Of a stretch of 64,000 nucleotides of DNA, positions 1 through 9,067 are shown in pieces; position 1 is the stretch's first letter, and each line of letters opens with the position of its first letter. Origin of the DNA: Lachnospiraceae bacterium. Lineage in GTDB: Bacteria; Bacillota; Clostridia; Lachnospirales; Lachnospiraceae. The stretch is taken from NCBI GenBank assembly GCA_015057425.1, contig SVEL01000007.1:1-64000 (forward strand), in the 5' to 3' direction. The notes under the pieces are model-generated. The model was given only the letters and a program-made list of their open reading frames with translations, made no database searches and was not told the origin of the DNA. Position numbers and translations under genes: made by a program.

Positions 1-30
1 AGATTATTATAATAATAAAAGAATTCAGGC

Positions 31-74
31 AAAAACAAAATGGATGCCTCCTGTAAAATACAGGGAAGCATCCA
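31..74 (-). terminator. Rho-independent terminator of the GH51 gene
   Basis: A near-perfect inverted repeat (41-74, arms ending TGGATGC / GCATCCA) is followed on the minus strand by a T-rich run (31-40). It lies about 85 bases past the GH51 stop codon. Bases 75-158 hold nothing else I can recognise. Confidence 0.8.
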
Positions 75-158
75 TGTGTTCAACCTAGTTCATAAATATG
101 TGTCCAGGATTCTGGGTACATATCAGATGTCAGGTTGGGCTTTGATTTTATGTTTTAC

Positions 159-3100
159 TTAGTTTTTCTTAAGTATTACACATGTTACACTGTTAGCAGG
201 AAGAGTAATAACTGTTTCATTATTATCGAAATCGATTGTTCCGAGAACAGGAACTACAACTTCATTATCCTTTTCATTAACATTGTTTGTATGAGCATAC
301 TTAGAATCAGCAGTAATTAAAACTGTTTCAGCAGTAGCATTAATAACAGCATCTTTAATAACTACCTTTGTTGACTTATTATATGCATCAGCATTTACAA
401 GCTTAATATAGATGTTTGATTCATCTTCTGTAACTGAGTTAAATACGAAGTTGTTATATGCTTCCAGTTTATAATCGTGTACAAAACTTGTCCATGAACC
501 GTCTGTATATGAGCATACAAGGTTCTTACCTGACTTTGTACCAAAGTCAACATTAATTGTATAAGCAGTGCCAACATTAACATCTTCGTTGATTGATGAA
601 CGAAGATTGCCGGCAAATTCGCTTGAAGAGAAGTCACCAAGTCTGTAGCCTTCAACACCATTCTTATAAACCTTAATACCTGTTACATTGCCATGCTGAC
701 CGATAACATATTCGGTAGCATTTTTCTTTTCTGTTGAAATATCTGTAACGCCAACACCAACATAGAGACCGTTATTGCCGCCTGTCTTAACGGCATTTAC
801 TTCGACCTTATAGTTTCTAAGGTCTTTAAGTGTATATATACCTGTAAGAGCAGCACAGCCTTCTGCATTGATATGCATACCATCAGTTTCAAATGTAACT
901 GTACCGCTGATTGGTGATACAGGTAAAAGTTCAAAGCCTTCAGGCAATCCCTTTGATAAGTCAGCATCTAAGATAACAGAACCATCAACATTTGAAATAA
1001 CCTTAACACTCTTTACGATTACGTTTGTATCGCAGGTAGCAATTTCGACACCGCCTCTTGGAATAAGGTCGTATTCTTTGCCGTGTACATATGTCTTGAA
1101 TGATGTACTAAGTACCTTCTTGCCGACATATTTTGCAAATAACTGCTGAACGTAATAAGTTGGTGTATACCATACTGACTGGTTATCAAACCAGATACAG
1201 TCAGGTGTCCATCTGTACTGTCCGTCTGTAAGTACTTTGTTGAAAAGCGGAGCAGTAGCAGCAAGTCTTACTACATCAGAATTGTTTTCAAAGCCTGTCA
1301 TAACAGCAGCTTCGGCAACAGCACCAGCAAGAGTGTTCTTGTCTGAGGATGCATATTCACCTACGAATACTTTTGATGAAAGTGCATCATTAACTGTACC
1401 GTCTGCATTAAATGAACGGAAGTAGTAGTTATATCTGTCAGCGTTATTAAGGAGATAATCGTTTGAACGATAGTAATGTTCATCAGCGATTGTTTCCATA
1501 AAGTGTTTCTGATATTTGTACCATGAAACTTCTTCTTCTGTGCTTGTCTTGCCATCTGTAAATGAAACCTTAGCAGTACCTGTCATATTACCGCTTAAGA
1601 ATTTCCAACCAAATCTGTAAGCATCATCATCAGCCTGAGCACCTACTGTAGAAATAACATTTAATTCATAACCGGGATAATTTTTCTTAACATAAGCTGT
1701 GATTTCTTCATAGAAGATTTCAAAGCTTGCCATAAATTCAGGTCCCCAGTTTTCATTACCGATACCAAGATAATGTAAATCGAATGGAGCAGCATGTCCC
1801 ATTTTCTTACGGAGTGCGGCCCAAATATTATTTTCATAATCTGTGTTAATAGCAAAATCAATAAGGTCTGTGAAGTTTTTAATGTATTTCTTCTGAAGAG
1901 CACCACCTGCAGGGTTAGCATAATCAGAACGTGCCTGGCAAAGTACACCACAAGCCATAACAGGAAGCGGAGTAGCATTAAGGTCTTCTGCAAGCTGGAA
2001 ATATTCCATATATCCAAGCCCCATAGTCATAGCATAACCCCATACGTTGAAGTTTTCTTTACGTAATTCTACGTCATCTACAGAATCCTTCCAGTCATAT
2101 ACGTTATCCCAGATATATGAACCTTCCGAAATACATCCTCCAGGGAATCTTAAGAATGTAGGATGAAGTCCTACCAAAGCTTCAACAAGGTCTTTTCTGA
2201 GACGATAGTTTGGATTACCTGTGTGGTTAGCATGAGCTGTTGCTGATGAAGGTTCTTCTTTAGCACCCCATACATTTTCAGGGAATAATGAAACCATATC
2301 AATAGCAACATTGCCATGGAATGTCATCTTCAACTGTGAAAGCTTAGAAGCTGTTCCTGTAAGTACAAGCTTTTCGTCTACACCATATTTTTTCCAGTTG
2401 TCACTGTCTGTATTAACTGTAATCTGGTTGCTGACAGAATTATCTTCACTGTCAACGAGAACAAGATCAATAGAAGCCTTTCCTTTTGCCCAGATTGTAA
2501 AGTTATAATTTTCTCCGGATTTAATATCCATAGAGCAGAGTTTGTTGTTGTCACAGAAACCTCTGTTATAAATTACTGCACCATCATCAACTGTTACATA
2601 ATAAGAGTTGATATCTTTATCTTCGAGACCAAAGAAGTCATTTAAGCCGCCTTCGCTCTGCGGATGCATCTTATCAGTATCACCAAACCATGCAAATAAA
2701 GGATTATGAACTCTGCCTTCCGTAATTCCGTTTTCACCTGATGAATGGTTGTAGTTTTTGAATGTAAAGTTTTCAAATGAACGGTTCTGAATAAGTTCTG
2801 CATAAATACCGCCGTCAGCAGCATTATTGATATCTTCGTAGAAAAGCCCCCAAAGAGTCTTGCTTATATCAACGACACGGTCATTACCATTTATTGTAAG
2901 AGTATAAGGAGGTACATCATTCGGAAGAACTGTAAGAGAAGAACTCTTCATAACAGTTGATTCACCTCTTTTTAATGTAGCTGTAAGAGTTACTGCCTGA
3001 GGAGAAGTAACTTCACCTACAACACCATCGTTTGAAAGAGCAGAAGTATTGTCGGAATTCCAAACCACTTCAACTTTTCCACCCATAAGAGTTTTTGGTA

Positions 3101-3902
3101 AATCAGCATCTTTTGTGATGATTGCCTGAGGGAATTTTAAGTATTTATCACGTGCAAGTCCTACAATAGTTTCATCTGAAAGAGATGTACACATAAGTTC
3201 AATGATATCATCCTGTGAAAGTGGGGCACTGTAGATTCTGAAATCTGAAAGAGCACCGTCAAAGTTTGGATCAACATCATAGAGAGACTTTCCGATATAT
3301 CTCTTTGGATAATTTGCTCTGTCTTCAAAAGAAGCAAACCATTTACGGAGTTTTCCGTATTTACCGCTTGTTGTCTGGCTTATTTTACCGTCACAAACAA
3401 GGTCACCGTTTATGTATAACTCAGCACCGGCACTACTTAATGTACCACCTTTTGAACCTGTTATAGAAACAGCAATATGAATCCATTCGTTAATTGGAAG
3501 AGGTTTTAAAGCATCAGCAGTTAAATCCTCACCCTCTGCACAAACAGTTCTTAAATTTCTTGTTATAAAAAGGTTTGAATAACCTCCGGCTTTACCTAAA
3601 TCAAGGATTCTTTCCCAAGGATTACCTCTTCTTCTGAGATAAATCCATGTTGAAACAGTTAAACCACTATCATCTCTGATTCCGTCAATTATAGCTTCAG
3701 GTAATTCAAAATAACTTGTTCCTGAAGGTCCGCCTGTAATAAGTGCAGCCGTTCTGCCACATACATCTGTGATAACAGGAGCTTCTGTACCTAATGCAAT
3801 AGCATTATTTTCATTGCCTGAATAATCTTTTCCGATGCAGGAAGCGTCATTAAATTTGTAGAGTGCAAGTAAGTTTGCTTCTGCGTTTTTCATGATTGAC
3901 AT
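159..3902 (-). CDS. GH51 alpha-L-arabinofuranosidase with N-terminal LamG-like domain
   Basis: This enzyme should remove alpha-L-arabinofuranosyl residues from arabinan or arabinoxylan. Residues about 8-240 form a LamG/concanavalin-like fold (LYKFND near the start, then WIHIAVSI and LYINGDLV). About 245-325 is a small bacterial Ig-like domain. The GH51 region starts near residue 345 (LWGLFYEDI). The FLRFPGG motif is near 584, the acid/base Glu is E717 (GNENWG) and the nucleophile is E849 (GEYAS). A further beta-sandwich resembling 3-keto-disaccharide-hydrolase/LamG folds follows near 980-1130, giving an unusual total of 1247 residues. AGGAGAT lies 7 bases before the chosen ATG, and a second Met four codons in is too far from it. 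There is no signal peptide, which is odd for a protein with carbohydrate-binding domains, so it may be cytoplasmic or non-classically exported. It has its own promoter and terminator. Family assignment is firm; the exact substrate is inferred. Confidence 0.92.
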   Translation of the reverse strand: MSIMKNAEANLLALYKFNDASCIGKDYSGNENNAIALGTEAPVITDVCGRTAALITGGPSGTSYFELPEAIIDGIRDDSGLTVSTWIYLRRRGNPWERILDLGKAGGYSNLFITRNLRTVCAEGEDLTADALKPLPINEWIHIAVSITGSKGGTLSSAGAELYINGDLVCDGKISQTTSGKYGKLRKWFASFEDRANYPKRYIGKSLYDVDPNFDGALSDFRIYSAPLSQDDIIELMCTSLSDETIVGLARDKYLKFPQAIITKDADLPKTLMGGKVEVVWNSDNTSALSNDGVVGEVTSPQAVTLTATLKRGESTVMKSSSLTVLPNDVPPYTLTINGNDRVVDISKTLWGLFYEDINNAADGGIYAELIQNRSFENFTFKNYNHSSGENGITEGRVHNPLFAWFGDTDKMHPQSEGGLNDFFGLEDKDINSYYVTVDDGAVIYNRGFCDNNKLCSMDIKSGENYNFTIWAKGKASIDLVLVDSEDNSVSNQITVNTDSDNWKKYGVDEKLVLTGTASKLSQLKMTFHGNVAIDMVSLFPENVWGAKEEPSSATAHANHTGNPNYRLRKDLVEALVGLHPTFLRFPGGCISEGSYIWDNVYDWKDSVDDVELRKENFNVWGYAMTMGLGYMEYFQLAEDLNATPLPVMACGVLCQARSDYANPAGGALQKKYIKNFTDLIDFAINTDYENNIWAALRKKMGHAAPFDLHYLGIGNENWGPEFMASFEIFYEEITAYVKKNYPGYELNVISTVGAQADDDAYRFGWKFLSGNMTGTAKVSFTDGKTSTEEEVSWYKYQKHFMETIADEHYYRSNDYLLNNADRYNYYFRSFNADGTVNDALSSKVFVGEYASSDKNTLAGAVAEAAVMTGFENNSDVVRLAATAPLFNKVLTDGQYRWTPDCIWFDNQSVWYTPTYYVQQLFAKYVGKKVLSTSFKTYVHGKEYDLIPRGGVEIATCDTNVIVKSVKVISNVDGSVILDADLSKGLPEGFELLPVSPISGTVTFETDGMHINAEGCAALTGIYTLKDLRNYKVEVNAVKTGGNNGLYVGVGVTDISTEKKNATEYVIGQHGNVTGIKVYKNGVEGYRLGDFSSSEFAGNLRSSINEDVNVGTAYTINVDFGTKSGKNLVCSYTDGSWTSFVHDYKLEAYNNFVFNSVTEDESNIYIKLVNADAYNKSTKVVIKDAVINATAETVLITADSKYAHTNNVNEKDNEVVVPVLGTIDFDNNETVITLPANSVTCVILKKN

Positions 3903-3944
3903 TCTGTATCTCCTTTACTTTTTGTTTAAAATAACCTAACTATA

Positions 3945-3973
3945 AATATAACTGAAAAATCCCTAAAAATCAA
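3945..3973 (-). promoter_or_regulatory. SigA-type promoter of the GH51 gene
   Basis: On the minus strand, TTGATT (3968-3973) is separated by 17 bases from TATATT (3945-3950), about 40 bases before the GH51 start. The -35 box lies inside the arm of the hairpin at 3955-4003, so terminator and promoter share sequence. Confidence 0.6.
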
Positions 3974-4003
3974 CTTTTTTCGTTTGATTTAAAGGGATTT
4001 TTT
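3955..4003 (-). terminator. Terminator downstream of the L,D-transpeptidase gene
   Basis: AAAATCCCT and AAATCAAC pair with GTTTGATTT and AGGGATTTTT around a short T-rich loop. The hairpin is followed by T runs on both strands. It ends the transpeptidase transcript just before the GH51 promoter. Confidence 0.75.
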
Positions 4004-4022
4004 GCTAAATTTAATTTTTTCT

Positions 4023-5462
4023 TTATACAGTTGTTTCGGAAGCTGCATTTTCTTCCGTATTATCTGAAGAAGTATTATCACCATCAGGAGTTATATCGCT
4101 ATCAGAAGTGTCATCACCATCAGGAGTTATATCGCTATCAGCAGTGTCATCGCCGTCAGGAGTTATATCGCTATCAGCAGTGTCATCACCGTCAGGAGTT
4201 ATATCGCTATCAGGAGTATTATCACCATCAGGAGTTTCTTCGCTACCCGGAGCAGTTGTTTCAGGTTCGGTAATAACAAGAGTTACATTTTTAGAATCAC
4301 TTCTTCCCAGTGCATCTGTTACAGATAAAGTTATGGTGTATGAACCAATTGTATCTAAGTCATAAGTGCCTTTGATTTTAACTTTTTCATTAATTATATT
4401 ACCGCATGTGTCTTTTGCAGTGATTTGGTTTACTATATCACTGTCGCTGCTACCGGCTTCCAATGTAATCATAGCAGGAGCAGATATTGTCGCAGAATAC
4501 TTGTTCCAAGGATTGTTTGGATCAGGGTCTGTCGGGTCCCAGGCTACATATATTGTTTTATATACCCAGTTAATAGGTTTAACCTTGTGGTTTTCAGGCA
4601 TAAGAGTTGTTACATAACCGCCGCATTCTGCCGGAATATTTTCAGGAATTTTAATTACTTCAGGTTTTGGAAGCGGATCGGTAGGTTCTGATACAATTAC
4701 GGTTTTTGTGCCGACAGCGCAGTTATCATATAACCATTTTGCATCAGCTACGGTAAGTCTTACGCATCCAAGAGATGCGGCTGTACCTAATTTGTTGAAT
4801 TCTTCTACCTCCACACGGCCTTTTGAATAGGTAGGTTTTGGTGTTGTACTGCCTTCAGGTAATGTAAGATTTAAAGCAATTGGTGTGGAATGGAACATAA
4901 TTGCACCATGTATTCTGTAAGCATATTGGCCATATGTCCAGTCAACCATACGACACCATTTATACATTGCAGTAGTATTCCATGTACCGGTTTTTGTGGT
5001 ATTGTTTCCGCGACCGGTTGAACACGCCATAGCTTTATATGGAACAGTATATTTTCCGTTTTCATCTTTAGCATAGATAGTAATGCAGTTTGTATATGTA
5101 TTTACACGTATTGAATATTTATATTTTTTTGATGAAGTTGTTCCGGAAGTAGTGGTTTCGGAAGTTGTTTCATCATCAAGTACATCACCGACTTCGTCTT
5201 CGTTAGGCTGAGTTTCTGTTGTTGGCTCTTCAGTTTGTGAAGTGGCATCTTCTGTGTTTTCGGTTGTTGTACTGTCAGATGGTTTTGTTTCTGAAGAAGA
5301 ACTTTCTGATGAAGAGGTATTATTCATAATGGTGTTAGACTTACCATCATCATTATTCTTTCCGGATAAAACGACAATTAACATAACTGCTGCCAGTAAA
5401 ACAGCAGCACCGATAATCAGGTATGTAGCATTCTTTTTACAAAATTTCACTATATTGTTCAT
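4023..5462 (-). CDS. Membrane-anchored L,D-transpeptidase (YkuD domain) with Ig-like domain and acidic repeat tail
   Basis: It probably cross-links peptidoglycan stem peptides (3-3 links) or attaches molecules to the wall. The order is: N-terminal transmembrane anchor (about residues 10-32), a Ser/Thr/Glu-rich linker (about 35-115), the YkuD catalytic domain (about 118-265, with catalytic Cys233 in ASLGCVRL and an upstream HGAIMFHS), a DUF5011-type Ig-like domain (about 325-400), and an Asp-rich tail of 12-residue repeats (SDITPDGDDTAD). The ORF is open up to 5531, but GGAG lies 6 bases before the ATG at 5462. A good promoter at 5522-5550 would start transcription after the longer start, so I chose 5462 (479 aa). 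It is a single-gene unit divergent from spoIVA. Family certain; exact reaction inferred. Confidence 0.9.
   Translation of the reverse strand: MNNIVKFCKKNATYLIIGAAVLLAAVMLIVVLSGKNNDDGKSNTIMNNTSSSESSSSETKPSDSTTTENTEDATSQTEEPTTETQPNEDEVGDVLDDETTSETTTSGTTSSKKYKYSIRVNTYTNCITIYAKDENGKYTVPYKAMACSTGRGNNTTKTGTWNTTAMYKWCRMVDWTYGQYAYRIHGAIMFHSTPIALNLTLPEGSTTPKPTYSKGRVEVEEFNKLGTAASLGCVRLTVADAKWLYDNCAVGTKTVIVSEPTDPLPKPEVIKIPENIPAECGGYVTTLMPENHKVKPINWVYKTIYVAWDPTDPDPNNPWNKYSATISAPAMITLEAGSSDSDIVNQITAKDTCGNIINEKVKIKGTYDLDTIGSYTITLSVTDALGRSDSKNVTLVITEPETTAPGSEETPDGDNTPDSDITPDGDDTADSDITPDGDDTADSDITPDGDDTSDSDITPDGDNTSSDNTEENAASETTV
4070..4242 (-). repeat. 36-bp tandem repeats encoding the acidic tail of the L,D-transpeptidase
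   Basis: Four to five near-identical 36-base units begin at 4081, 4117, 4153, 4189 and 4225 (partial). Each encodes a 12-residue block of the type SDITPDGDDTAD. The high DNA identity suggests recent expansion or homogenisation. Confidence 0.9.
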
Positions 5463-5521
5463 ATCATTCTCCATATTAAAATATTCTTTATAATCTTTGA
5501 TTTTAAATGCTGATGGAAGGA

Positions 5522-5550
5522 AGTTTATCATATTTGTTTTTCGTTGACAA
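5522..5550 (-). promoter_or_regulatory. SigA-type promoter of the L,D-transpeptidase gene
   Basis: On the minus strand TTGTCA (5545-5550) is 17 bases from TAAACT (5522-5527). Transcription would begin near 5515, downstream of the longest possible start codon (5531), supporting the start at 5462. The -35 box overlaps a plus-strand TTGACA at 5544-5549. Confidence 0.6.
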
Positions 5551-5572
5551 GTGATATTATTTTTATATTTAT

Positions 5573-5602
5573 GGTAATTTTAGTAAATACCGGGCATATA
5601 TT
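5573..5602 (+). promoter_or_regulatory. SigmaE-like promoter of spoIVA
   Basis: CATATATT (5595-5602) matches the sigma-E -10 consensus (CATAYAHT). GGTAATTT (5573-5580) is a weak -35 at 14-base spacing. In Bacillus, spoIVA is transcribed by sigma E in the mother cell, so the match fits the gene. A vegetative-type TTGACA at 5544 lacks a good -10. Confidence 0.5.
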
Positions 5603-5634
5603 GTAACAGTAATAATGTAGAAACGGAGAAGAAT

Positions 5635-7134
5635 GTGCAAAAAATAGAAACTTTTAACAGTGAAGCATATGATGTTTATAAAGACATTGAGGCAAGAACC
5701 GGCGGAGAGATATATATCGGTGTTGTTGGACCGGTAAGAACAGGGAAATCCACATTTATTAAACGGTTTATGGAACTTATGGTTATTCCTGAAATTGATA
5801 ATGAGCATGAAAAACAAAGAACTATAGATGAGCTGCCACAGTCATCTTCAGGGAAAATGATTATGACAACAGAACCTAAATTTGTTCCTAAAGATGCAGT
5901 GAATATCCGTGTGTCGGAAGATACGGAAGTTAAAGTGAGACTTGTTGATTGTGTTGGATTTATGGTAGACGGAGCATCGGGACATATAGAAGAAGATAAA
6001 GAACGAATGGTAAAAACTCCTTGGTTTGACTACACAGTGCCATTTTCGAAGGCAGCTGAAATCGGAACAAAAAAAGTTATTAATGAACATTCAACTATAG
6101 GAATAGTTATTACGACAGACGGTTCCTTTGGCGAAATTCCGAGAGACAATTACATAGAAGCTGAAAAGCGAACTATAAGTGAACTTAAAAATATAGGAAA
6201 ACCGTATATTGTTTTGCTCAATACAAACAGGCCGTACAGTCAGGATGCAATTAATATTGCCATGAAAATGGAAACTGATTACGGATGCAGAGTTTTACCG
6301 GTTAATTGTCAACAGTTACGAAAGGAAGATATTAACAGAATACTGGAAAATATATTATATGAGTTTCCTGTAAGTACACTGTCATTTTATATGCCGAAAT
6401 GGCTTGAAATGGCTGATGAAAGCAATTATATAAAATCATCAGTCATTGAATATTTTAAGAAAACACTGACAAAAATAAAACAAATAAAAGATATAGGAAT
6501 TGATACTTTTGACGACGTATGTGAATATATTTTAAAAATTAAAACCGATAAAAAAGAATTGTCTACCGGAAATGCATCTTTTACAGTTGATGTAGAGGAC
6601 AAATATTATTACGAAACATTAAGTGAGCTGACAGGACTTGAAGTTAATGATGAATACCAGCTTATTGCAATGATTAAAGAAATGGCAGAAATGAAAAACA
6701 AATATGTGGGTATCGCAAGGGCTGTAGACGAAGTTAACGACACCGGCTACGGAGTAATTCGTCCTGAGACAAAGGATATAATTCTTGATGAGCCGGAGGT
6801 TATAAAAAACGGCAATAAATTCGGTGTAAAAATTAATGCAAAGGCACCTTCCGTCCATATGATTAAGACTGATATTCTTACGGAAATTGCTCCGATTGTA
6901 GGAAGTGAAGAGCAGGCAAAAGATTTAATCGAGTTTATTAAGAAAAACAGTGTTGAAAGTGAAGAAGGTATCTGGGGAACCAATATTTTCGGTAAAAGCA
7001 TTGAAGAAATTGTCGGAGACGGAATTGATGACAAAATAAGTAAACTTACTGAACAGACAAGAGTCAAAATGCAGGATGCAATAAGGAAAATAACAAACGA
7101 AAGCAAAGGTGGAGTAATATTTATAATACTTTAA
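5635..7134 (+). CDS. spoIVA: Stage IV sporulation protein A (spore coat morphogenetic ATPase)
   Basis: SpoIVA hydrolyses ATP to polymerise on the mother-cell side of the forespore membrane and forms the basement layer of the spore coat. The 499-residue length matches the family (about 492). The N-terminal RTGGEIYIGVVGPVRTGKST holds the Walker A P-loop (about residues 30-39). DELPQSSSGKMIMTTEPKF and LVDCVGFMV (Walker B region) follow, and the C-terminus GGVIFIIL resembles the membrane-targeting tail of Bacillus SpoIVA. The start is GTG, 6 bases after GGAG; an ATG two bases upstream is out of frame and closes at once. A terminator follows. Function is very secure and implies an endospore former. 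Confidence 0.97.
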   Translation: MQKIETFNSEAYDVYKDIEARTGGEIYIGVVGPVRTGKSTFIKRFMELMVIPEIDNEHEKQRTIDELPQSSSGKMIMTTEPKFVPKDAVNIRVSEDTEVKVRLVDCVGFMVDGASGHIEEDKERMVKTPWFDYTVPFSKAAEIGTKKVINEHSTIGIVITTDGSFGEIPRDNYIEAEKRTISELKNIGKPYIVLLNTNRPYSQDAINIAMKMETDYGCRVLPVNCQQLRKEDINRILENILYEFPVSTLSFYMPKWLEMADESNYIKSSVIEYFKKTLTKIKQIKDIGIDTFDDVCEYILKIKTDKKELSTGNASFTVDVEDKYYYETLSELTGLEVNDEYQLIAMIKEMAEMKNKYVGIARAVDEVNDTGYGVIRPETKDIILDEPEVIKNGNKFGVKINAKAPSVHMIKTDILTEIAPIVGSEEQAKDLIEFIKKNSVESEEGIWGTNIFGKSIEEIVGDGIDDKISKLTEQTRVKMQDAIRKITNESKGGVIFIIL

Positions 7135-7174
7135 AAAATTTCTTTTAAAATACACATTTTTAATGTATAATCAT

Positions 7175-7212
7175 AACTGCCGGTTAGTCAGCCGGCAGTT
7201 TGTTATAATTTT
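7175..7212 (+). terminator. Terminator after spoIVA
   Basis: The hairpin AACTGCCGG / CCGGCAGTT (7175-7200, 7-8 base loop) is followed by an imperfect T-rich stretch (TGTTATAATTTT), so termination may be partial. Confidence 0.65.
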
Positions 7213-7228
7213 ATAGGATGGAGATAAT

Positions 7229-8905
7229 ATGGATTGGTACGTATATGTGCTGATTGGAATTGCTGTAATTATATTTTTAATTGTCCAGTCAGTTAATGCA
7301 AAGAAAAAAAGTATAGAGAGATTGGAAAAAAAGATAAAAGATGCATGGGGAAAGGCAAGTACCCGTGAGTACACCTTTAATGAATTTCAACGAATTAAGT
7401 TTTTCTTTGAAAAGGTAAAAGGCGATAATTGTATAGACAACATTACATGGAATGACCTTGGAATGGATGATGTATTTAAAGATATGAATAATACATCGTC
7501 TTCGGTTGGCGAAGAATGTTTTTACAGAATGTTGAGAGACACTTCTTTTGATGTGGATATTCTTAAGAAAAGAGATGTTATAGTTGATTATCTTCTTGAA
7601 CATGAAGAAGAAGCGATGAAACTTGAAAAAATTTTTGCCTTGATGGGCAGGTCAAAATCCATTTCAGTATATGAATTCATACACAGACTTGACCATATTG
7701 AAAAGACAGATAATATACAGCATTATTTTTGTGACGCTTTCCTTGTAGTGGCGATTTCTTCATTTTTCATTAAACCTGAGGTGGGGATTGTTCTTGCTAT
7801 TGCAGCAGTTGTTTTCAGCGTTGTGACATATTTTTCGTCAAAAGCAAAAGTGGAAAATTATTTTGTGTGCTTTAAGTATATAATTGCAATGCTTGACGGT
7901 GCTAAGAAAGTAAGTGATTTGAATATCAGTGCGCTTGATGAATACAATCTGAAATTGGACAAGTTGTATACAGGTTTAAAGAAACATTTCAGAGGAAGCG
8001 GATTATTTACAAACGGTAATGTTGGCGGTTCTTTGACGGAAATTATTCTTGATTATGTCAGAATGATAACCCATATTGACCTTATTATGTTTAATTCTAT
8101 GGTTGCAAATCTTAAAAAGCACAGAAAAGAGGCTGATGAATTATATGAATGTCTCGGTGAAACAGAAGCATTTTACGCAATTGCGTCTTATAGAAAATTT
8201 TTAAGAAACGGTTATGGTTACTATTGTAAGCCGGAATTTAGTGAGACGAGGAAAATCTGTGCTCATTCGGTATATCATCCGATGATTGAAAAACCGGTTG
8301 CAAATTCTATAGAAACTGAAAAAGGAGTATTGCTTACAGGCTCAAATGCATCAGGTAAATCTACATTTCTTAAAACAATTGCCATTAATGGGATTTTGGC
8401 TCAGTCAGTATATACATGTACAGCGGAAAGTTTTACCATGAAAAATGCAATTGTTATGTCTTCAATGGCACTGAAGGATGACCTTGAAAATAATGAAAGT
8501 TATTATATTGTCGAGATAAAGTCATTAAAGAGAATTCTTGATAAGATGAAGGCCGGCAGTAGTATAATGTGTTTTGTTGATGAAGTTTTACGAGGTACCA
8601 ATACGGTGGAAAGAATTGCCGCATCTTCAGAAATACTGCAAAGCCTTGAAAATGAAAACGTTATGTGTTTTGCAGCAACACATGATATTGAGCTGACTCA
8701 TATTCTTGAAAACAGTTTTAATAATTATCATTTCCGTGAAGAAATCAAAGATAATGATATTCTTTTCGATTACAAGCTGTTTGAAGGCCGTGCCGTTACA
8801 AGAAATGCCATAAAACTTTTAAATATAATAGGTTATGACAGGGACATAATTGAAAGAGCAGAAGGAAGGGCGCTTAAGTTTACTGATATCGGTAAATGGG
8901 AATGA
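7229..8905 (+). CDS. Membrane-anchored MutS-family ATPase (MutS domain V-like), function unknown
   Basis: This 558-residue protein carries only the MutS C-terminal ATPase. Walker A (LTGSNASGKSTFL) is near residue 370 and Walker B plus signature (CFVDEVLRGTNTVERIAAS) near 450, followed by an ATHD motif. It lacks the mismatch-recognition domain. Instead it has an N-terminal transmembrane helix (about residues 4-22) and two more hydrophobic segments around 173-210, so the ATPase is probably held at the membrane. The start follows GGATGGAGATAAT. It sits between spoIVA and the alaS operon, with no terminator visible after it. Related proteins occur widely in Clostridia as MutS-related ATPases of unknown role. 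Canonical mismatch repair is covered by mutS at 34 kb, so this one probably does something else. Confidence 0.75.
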   Translation: MDWYVYVLIGIAVIIFLIVQSVNAKKKSIERLEKKIKDAWGKASTREYTFNEFQRIKFFFEKVKGDNCIDNITWNDLGMDDVFKDMNNTSSSVGEECFYRMLRDTSFDVDILKKRDVIVDYLLEHEEEAMKLEKIFALMGRSKSISVYEFIHRLDHIEKTDNIQHYFCDAFLVVAISSFFIKPEVGIVLAIAAVVFSVVTYFSSKAKVENYFVCFKYIIAMLDGAKKVSDLNISALDEYNLKLDKLYTGLKKHFRGSGLFTNGNVGGSLTEIILDYVRMITHIDLIMFNSMVANLKKHRKEADELYECLGETEAFYAIASYRKFLRNGYGYYCKPEFSETRKICAHSVYHPMIEKPVANSIETEKGVLLTGSNASGKSTFLKTIAINGILAQSVYTCTAESFTMKNAIVMSSMALKDDLENNESYYIVEIKSLKRILDKMKAGSSIMCFVDEVLRGTNTVERIAASSEILQSLENENVMCFAATHDIELTHILENSFNNYHFREEIKDNDILFDYKLFEGRAVTRNAIKLLNIIGYDRDIIERAEGRALKFTDIGKWE

Positions 8906-8967
8906 TGTAAAGGCTCATATTTATTTAATATTAATATTTATATAATATTTATATAATATTAGAAATG

Positions 8968-8996
8968 TTGAAAATATTGGATTGTTATGCTATAAT
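8968..8996 (+). promoter_or_regulatory. Strong SigA promoter for the small-ORF/alaS operon
   Basis: TTGAAA (8968-8973), a 17-base spacer, and TATAAT (8991-8996) are near consensus. The leader to the first start codon is about 65 bases, too short for a T-box. Confidence 0.8.
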
Positions 8997-9067
8997 ATTT
9001 GGATAAGCGTGGATTTGTAGAGATAACATCCGATAAAAATGCTTGAAAACAATATGGAGGTGAATCT

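Noticed and set aside
5544-5572. Vegetative promoter for spoIVA from the plus-strand TTGACA
   Set aside because: No good -10 lies at 16-18 bases. The sequence is better explained as part of the opposite-strand -35, and a sigma-E-like site is closer to the gene.
8997-9067. Possible T-box riboswitch upstream of alaS
   Set aside because: The leader is only about 65 bases, with no T-box (TGGNACCGCG-type) sequence and no terminator.
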